Assembly (NCBI GenBank): GCA_013285705.1
Contig: JABDHA010000003.1
Location: forward strand, 1 to 64,000
Direction: 5' to 3'
Source: Acidobacteriota bacterium
Lineage (GTDB): Bacteria > Acidobacteriota > Terriglobia > Terriglobales > Acidobacteriaceae
DNA: 64,000 bases
The notes under the pieces were generated by a model, which saw only the letters and a program-made list of their open reading frames with translations, had not been told where the DNA came from and made no database searches. Made by a program: the position numbers and the translations under genes. This document shows, one piece after another, positions 58,590-64,000 of the stretch (positions are counted from its first letter, which is position 1; each line of letters starts with the position of its first letter).

Positions 58590-60050
58590 CTAGTAATTAG
58601 GAAGCTGAGAAACGTCCCACCCTCCTCCAATCGCCTTAACCAACAGGACACTCGCGTCCATCTCGCGCTGACGTAGATCGATATCGTTTTGCTCGTTTTG
58701 TAAGGCGGTCGTCTGGGAGGTGACGACTTGCAGGTAGGTGTCCACGCCGTCCTGATAGCGTTTAGTGAACAGATCGAGTGCTTTTTCCGCGGAGGCCGTC
58801 GCGGTCCGTTGGTGTTCCACCTCTTTTGCCAGAACGCTGAGTGCAACAAGATTGTCTTCGACCTCCTCAAATGCAGTTAGGCTGTCCTGGCGGTAGATCG
58901 CAACCGTCGCGTCGTAGTTGTCGCGCGCACTCTCGGAGACTGCACGGCGCCGTCCGCCGTCGTAGATGACCTGAGATACAGACGGGCCTACAGCCCAAAG
59001 CCTGCTGGGCCAGCTAAACCAATTCGAAGCCTGGGTGGATTGAAATCCCGCCGCCGCACTGATGGTCACCTGAGGGAAGTAAGCGGCCTTGGCGATACCG
59101 ATCTGTTCATTGGCGGCGGCTACTCGACGTTCAGCCGCTGCCACATCCGGTCGGCGTTCAAGAAGAGTGCCGGCGACCCCAACAGGTATCAGAGGTGGCT
59201 GAAGCACATAGTCCGTGTCGGGGGCGATTGAGAGTTGGGCGGGTGTCTTTCCCACTAGGACTGCAATAGCATGCTCGTAGTTAGCCCTAGCTTGAACGAT
59301 ATCCGTCTCGAGAACCCGTGCAGACTGAAGTTGAGTGTGGGCCTGTTCAACATCGGCACGAGGTGCCGCCCCGCCCTTGTACCGATCTTCTGTAACCTTT
59401 AGCGCATGCTCATACGTTTTGACTGTGTCTTGAAGGAGCCGCTCTTGAAGATCGGCACTCCGCACGCCGAAATAGTCCCGGGCAAGTTCGGCATGAAGAC
59501 TCAGCTTGGCAGCTTCTACATCACCGGCCGAAGACTGTGCTTCCTCTTTCGCTGCGGTCACCGAACGGCGAACACGTCCCCACAGGTCTACTTCATAGGA
59601 AAGCTCGAGTGGAAAGACAAAGTTACCCGTACCGTTATTGACGAGAGATTGACTGAAGTACGGCTGATTGCCAGAGTCTCTCTCGTTCAGAATGCTCGGC
59701 GACAAGCTGATCGATGGAAACTGAGAAGCGCGATTGAAGCGAATGGTGGCCCGCGCCTGCCGGAGACGCGCCTCCGCGAGTTGAAGGTTCTGATTTGCCT
59801 GGGTGAGCTGTTCTTCGAAGTTGTTCAGGCGGGCATCTCCAAAGATCACCCACCATTTCCCACGCTCTACCTGGTCCTTGGGATCGGCTGTTTTCCAGTC
59901 GGAAGAGTCAGTCGCATTAGGGGGCAACGATTCCTTAAAGGCTGGTGGCGATGGTAACGCAGGTGGTTTGACATACTTCGGGCCAACCTCGCAGCCTGTC
60001 GCGAAAAGTGTCCCTAACGCCAGTAAAACAGCAATGCGCTTATCCATCAT
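58590..60050 (-). CDS. RND efflux outer membrane lipoprotein (NodT/OprM family)
   Basis: LFATGCEVGPKYVKPPALPSPPAFKE lipobox; WWVIFGDARLNNFEEQLTQANQNLQLAEARLRQARA; FFWPSRLWAVGPSVSQVIYDGGRRRA-like region. Confidence 0.94.
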   Translation of the reverse strand: MMDKRIAVLLALGTLFATGCEVGPKYVKPPALPSPPAFKESLPPNATDSSDWKTADPKDQVERGKWWVIFGDARLNNFEEQLTQANQNLQLAEARLRQARATIRFNRASQFPSISLSPSILNERDSGNQPYFSQSLVNNGTGNFVFPLELSYEVDLWGRVRRSVTAAKEEAQSSAGDVEAAKLSLHAELARDYFGVRSADLQERLLQDTVKTYEHALKVTEDRYKGGAAPRADVEQAHTQLQSARVLETDIVQARANYEHAIAVLVGKTPAQLSIAPDTDYVLQPPLIPVGVAGTLLERRPDVAAAERRVAAANEQIGIAKAAYFPQVTISAAAGFQSTQASNWFSWPSRLWAVGPSVSQVIYDGGRRRAVSESARDNYDATVAIYRQDSLTAFEEVEDNLVALSVLAKEVEHQRTATASAEKALDLFTKRYQDGVDTYLQVVTSQTTALQNEQNDIDLRQREMDASVLLVKAIGGGWDVSQLPNY

Positions 60051-61273
60051 TTTCCACCCTCGCGATGCTCTGGAGCGATTCTCACGAGCGTCCCAGAGGT
60101 TAGAGAGTCGGAGGGGTTCAAAATTATTTTGTCTCCCTTGGAGAGCCCTGATGTGACCTCTAATGTTGAACCGAAGTCCCTGCCGATCGTTATCGGAACC
60201 AGCTGTGCTTTGCTGTCACGAACCACAGCTGTGCGCAAACCTTCGGAACGGAACAGAACTGCATTGGCTGGAACAGTTAGAGGACCGGCAGCCTGATCTT
60301 TAGCATTTGTCGCCTTGAAGTGTGCTAGAACATATGCGCCGGTTTTGATCTCATCCTTTGCGTTGTCGATGTCGATCTCAACATTGAGAGTTCTTGTTGT
60401 TTGGTCGATCGCATCGGAAGTCCGGACAATCGACCCCTGAAACGTCCTGTTTGGGTATTCATCGAGAGTAAGTTCAACCGGAGCCCCTAACCGTACTACG
60501 GCGGATTCTGCCTCCGGAACAGACACGTAGATACGCAGGCGTGACACCGACGCCATATGAAACAGCTCCTTTGGACCGCCCGATCCGGAGTCGATGAGGG
60601 ATCCGATGTCCGTATTTCGCGCCGTGATCACGCCATCGAAGGGAGCGTAGACATTCTCAAAGGACTGCAGTTGCAGCAATCGATCGACGTTCGCAGAAGC
60701 TGAGCTCGTCGTGAACCTTTTTGCTTTGTAGTCGCTCTCGTATTGTTCCGCTTCTTGCTTCGACACAGCATCATCGTTTATCAGTCGTCGCCAACGGACG
60801 GCGGTCGTATAAGCGAGCTCTTCGTTCTGTTTCGCAGTAGACAGGTCCTGCTGAGCTTGTTTTAGCTGCTGGTCGAGCTCTGGTGTTTCGATATCAGCTA
60901 ATAGCTGTCCCTTCCTAACGTGAGCGCCGATATCGAAATACCACTTCTTGAGATAACCGTTTGTACGAGCGTAAATTGGCGCTTCTATGAAAGATTGGGT
61001 CGTCCCAGGCAATATCAGTTCGGGTGTGCTTTTGGATGGCGCAATAGAAATCACGTTGACGAGTGGAACTGCAGCGCGATCCGTGGTCTCAGTCAGATGG
61101 GCTGAAGCTGACTTACGACTCAGCAGTCCGGTCACGACGACAATCAATACGAAGACCATCGCAACAATTGCGAAAAGTTTCTGCATGCCTGAGAACGGCT
61201 TGCGTTTTACGACCAAAGTAGACTTATCGATCTGGTTTCCACTATTCATGTTTGCGGAGCTCACGTTTTCCAT
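60047..61273 (-). CDS. RND efflux periplasmic adaptor subunit
   Basis: LPGTTQSFIEAPIYARTNGYLKKWYFDIGAHVRKGQLLADIETPELDQQLKQAQQDL; ATGA overlap with OMF gene. Confidence 0.95.
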   Translation of the reverse strand: MENVSSANMNSGNQIDKSTLVVKRKPFSGMQKLFAIVAMVFVLIVVVTGLLSRKSASAHLTETTDRAAVPLVNVISIAPSKSTPELILPGTTQSFIEAPIYARTNGYLKKWYFDIGAHVRKGQLLADIETPELDQQLKQAQQDLSTAKQNEELAYTTAVRWRRLINDDAVSKQEAEQYESDYKAKRFTTSSASANVDRLLQLQSFENVYAPFDGVITARNTDIGSLIDSGSGGPKELFHMASVSRLRIYVSVPEAESAVVRLGAPVELTLDEYPNRTFQGSIVRTSDAIDQTTRTLNVEIDIDNAKDEIKTGAYVLAHFKATNAKDQAAGPLTVPANAVLFRSEGLRTAVVRDSKAQLVPITIGRDFGSTLEVTSGLSKGDKIILNPSDSLTSGTLVRIAPEHREGGK

Positions 61274-61293
61274 TTCTTGGTTACTCCCTTTCG

Positions 61294-64000
61294 CTACGCA
61301 CGCGCTGTCAGTTCCTGTTCTGGAAGGTTTTCGTCGGCGTTTTTCTCATTCCGCTTATGAACGAGGCTGAATACCGAAGGCACAAAGATGAGCGTGGCAA
61401 CAGTAGCGACGAGTAGGCCTCCAATAACTGCGCGGCCGAGAGGTGCATTCTGTTCACCGCCGTCACCAAGGCCCAACGCCGTTGGGATCATTCCGATGAT
61501 CATTGCCAGGGCGGTCATGAGGACTGGGCGAAAACGCGTAGTGCCTGCCTCGATCGCCGCGACGACCGGGTCGCCATGATGGCTTAACCGCTCCTTCGCG
61601 AAGGAGACCACGAGAATACTGTTGGCGGTCGCTACACCCATGCACATGATGGCTCCCATCAGAGCGGGGACGCTGAGCGTAGTGTGCGTGATAAACAGGA
61701 ACATCACGATACCCGCAAGCGCCGCCGGCAGCGCCATCACGATGACGAATGGATCCAGCCACGACTGGAAATTGACAACAATCAGCATGTAGACCAGAAG
61801 AACCGAGAAGATAAGGCCACCGATGAGACCGATGTACGCACTTTGCATCGTCCCGAACTGCCCCCTCAATGTGACAAAGCTTCCTCGCGGCAGGTCTTTT
61901 TTGTGACGGTCGACGATCTGGTTCACTTCGCGCCCAACAGCGCCGAGATCTCGGCCCTGGACGGCCCCATAGATATCGACCACTCGTCGAATGTTGTAAT
62001 GGTTTATAGACCCTGGTTCCATGGTCCGGTGAATCGTCGAGACATCTGTCAGGAGATCCTGATGAGTCTGGTTGGAGCTTGTTACGGGGATATTTTTGAT
62101 GTCCTGATCAGACTGGACTCCGTATTGGGGATTCTGAACAACAATGTCGTACTGAACTCCATTCTTGGGATTTAGGTAGTACATAGGAGACACCTGGAAG
62201 CTGCCACTTAGAGCAACGAGCATGCTGTTGACAACGTCATGTTCGGTGAGGCCAGCCTGTGACGCTTTGGTCCGATCCACATTGATATGAAGCTTTGGAT
62301 AGTCCTGTTGTTCCTGCACCCGAATGTCGGTGAGCCCAGGAACGTGACTCAGCTCAGATAACATCTCTCCGGCCACCTTGGTGTTCGCGGCCACGTTGGC
62401 GCCCTCGATCTGAATATCAACAGGGGCTGGGAGACCGAAGTTCAACGTTTGGGTGATGATGTCTCCTGGAAGAAAGTAAAAGGTATTTCCCGGGAACTTG
62501 TTCGCGAGATTTGCGCGGAGGGTGCGGACATATTCCCCGGTTGGTCGATGCTTTTCATTTAGAGAAACGAGAATGTCCGCATCGGCTTCTCCGGTCAGAC
62601 CGGATGTGTTGTACATGTAATTGATGGAACTGAAAGGGAGCCCGATATTGTCGAGGATGTTGTCCATCTCACCGGCAGGGACAACTGTTCGAATATACTG
62701 CTCTACTTCATCGGCCAGCCTCGCTGTTTCCTCTACGCGCGTTCCTGTCTTGGCTCGCACGTGAAGGATGAAGTGTCCGCTATCACTCTCCGGGAAGAAG
62801 TCCTGTCCAAGGAACGGGACGAGAACGAACACCCAGAGGCACAGAATAAGGAAGGTCGGAACGAAGAGTTTTCTGCGAAGGACCAATTGCTCCAAAAGCG
62901 AGTGGTACGCGTCACGGAACCGCATAAAGAGTCGCTCGAACCCCTCTTGAAAACGCGAAAAGATATTGGTTGAGGGCTTCGCGTGTTCGTCATGCGGCTT
63001 GAGGAGGAACATAGCCAACGTTGGAACGAGGGTTCGCGAGAGGATGTACGAGGCAATCATCGCGAAGATCACTGCTTCAGCCAATGGGATGAAGAGGAAT
63101 TTTGGAACTCCCTTTAGAAAGAACATTGGTAGAAACACGATGCAGATGCACATGGTGGATACGAGCGCTGGAATCGCAATCTGTGCTGCACCCTCAAGGA
63201 TTCCGTCATGAAGATCGGCGCCCTCTTCGAAGTGCCTTTCGATGTTTTCGATGGTAACCGTGGCATCATCAACCAGAATGCCGACAGCAAGAGCCAGCCC
63301 GCCGAGGGTCATGATATTGATCGTTTGGTGGAGGAAGCTCAACGCAATCACAGAGGACAAGATCGAAAGCGGGATAGAGATCGCGATGATCACCGTGCTT
63401 CTCCAGCTTCCGAGGAACAGCAGAATCATCAGGCCGGTCAGCGCCGCCGCAATTATCGCCTCTCTGACTACTCCATTGACAGCGCCCCGTACAAAGATCG
63501 ATTGATCCGTCAACGGCTGAATGCGAAGTTCGGGAGGCAAGGTCTGCGCCACCCTGGGAAGTAACTGACGAGTCTTCGTTACAATGTCAATCGTTGACGC
63601 GTCGCCAGCTTTGAACACAGTCAAAAGCACCCCACGTTTTCCGTCCTGGCGCACAATATTTTTCTGAGGCGCGAACCCATCACTTACCGTCGCAACGTCT
63701 CGAATGTAGATCGTCGTGCCGTTGATGGTCTTGATTGGCAGGTCGTTCAATTCCTGAATCGTCTCGGCGTCTGAATTGAGGTCTACGTCATATTCGAATT
63801 GGCCGATCTTTGCTGTCCCTCCGGGCTCGATCAGGTTCTGTGCCTGCATCGCAACGAGAACGTCATTCGCCGAGAGGCCCTTTGACTGAAGCCGCTGTTG
63901 GTTCAGAGTTACCATCGCCTGGCGAGTCTTGCCCCCGTAAGGGTACGGGATGGACGCGCCGGGAACCGTGACCAGTTGCGTACGCAGGAAATTGATCGCA
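61294..64000 (-). CDS. RND efflux transporter permease (AcrB/MexF-like), N-terminus beyond window end
   Basis: GDASTIDIVTKTRQLLP, LALAVGILVDDATVTIENIERH, MCMGVATANSILVVSFAKERL; frame remains open to 64000. Confidence 0.95.
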   Translation of the reverse strand, partial: AINFLRTQLVTVPGASIPYPYGGKTRQAMVTLNQQRLQSKGLSANDVLVAMQAQNLIEPGGTAKIGQFEYDVDLNSDAETIQELNDLPIKTINGTTIYIRDVATVSDGFAPQKNIVRQDGKRGVLLTVFKAGDASTIDIVTKTRQLLPRVAQTLPPELRIQPLTDQSIFVRGAVNGVVREAIIAAALTGLMILLFLGSWRSTVIIAISIPLSILSSVIALSFLHQTINIMTLGGLALAVGILVDDATVTIENIERHFEEGADLHDGILEGAAQIAIPALVSTMCICIVFLPMFFLKGVPKFLFIPLAEAVIFAMIASYILSRTLVPTLAMFLLKPHDEHAKPSTNIFSRFQEGFERLFMRFRDAYHSLLEQLVLRRKLFVPTFLILCLWVFVLVPFLGQDFFPESDSGHFILHVRAKTGTRVEETARLADEVEQYIRTVVPAGEMDNILDNIGLPFSSINYMYNTSGLTGEADADILVSLNEKHRPTGEYVRTLRANLANKFPGNTFYFLPGDIITQTLNFGLPAPVDIQIEGANVAANTKVAGEMLSELSHVPGLTDIRVQEQQDYPKLHINVDRTKASQAGLTEHDVVNSMLVALSGSFQVSPMYYLNPKNGVQYDIVVQNPQYGVQSDQDIKNIPVTSSNQTHQDLLTDVSTIHRTMEPGSINHYNIRRVVDIYGAVQGRDLGAVGREVNQIVDRHKKDLPRGSFVTLRGQFGTMQSAYIGLIGGLIFSVLLVYMLIVVNFQSWLDPFVIVMALPAALAGIVMFLFITHTTLSVPALMGAIMCMGVATANSILVVSFAKERLSHHGDPVVAAIEAGTTRFRPVLMTALAMIIGMIPTALGLGDGGEQNAPLGRAVIGGLLVATVATLIFVPSVFSLVHKRNEKNADENLPEQELTARA

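Noticed and set aside
1-64000. CRISPR array, tRNA or rRNA genes
   Set aside because: No regularly spaced direct repeats, no cas genes, and no tRNA- or rRNA-like segments recognised by eye; a tRNAscan/Infernal run would be needed to be certain

Overview
The 64 kb window looks like Acidobacteriota-type chromosomal DNA. That assignment is an inference from the gene families (beta-propeller histidine kinase with a NarL regulator, XapX, DUF417) and cannot be confirmed here. The conserved blocks are: an EmrAB/TolC-type efflux operon (1-3.5 kb), a propeller histidine kinase/NarL two-component pair, an ada / 2OG-Fe(II) oxygenase / alkB alkylation-repair operon (35.2-37.7 kb), a complete-looking biotin operon bioB-F-D-A-Z with a divergent GntR regulator (BioR-like) and matching palindromic sites (51.8-57.6 kb), and an RND efflux operon running off the right edge. 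Between them is a very mosaic accessory zone (about 13.9-50 kb). The clearest mobile element is a trio of overlapping tyrosine recombinases (RIT-type) inserted into an ardC-like gene. The ardC reading frame can be rebuilt across the insertion, and 31-bp inverted repeats bound the element. Other accessory features are: a duplicated DUF1348(3' end)-AraC-DeoR block with one decaying copy, many truncated or frameshifted gene remnants, an archaeal-looking short lumazine synthase in a more AT-rich patch, a cluster of related alpha/beta hydrolases, and a recurring ACCTGW-N5-7-WCAGGT palindrome in several intergenic regions. No rRNA, tRNA or CRISPR array was recognised.
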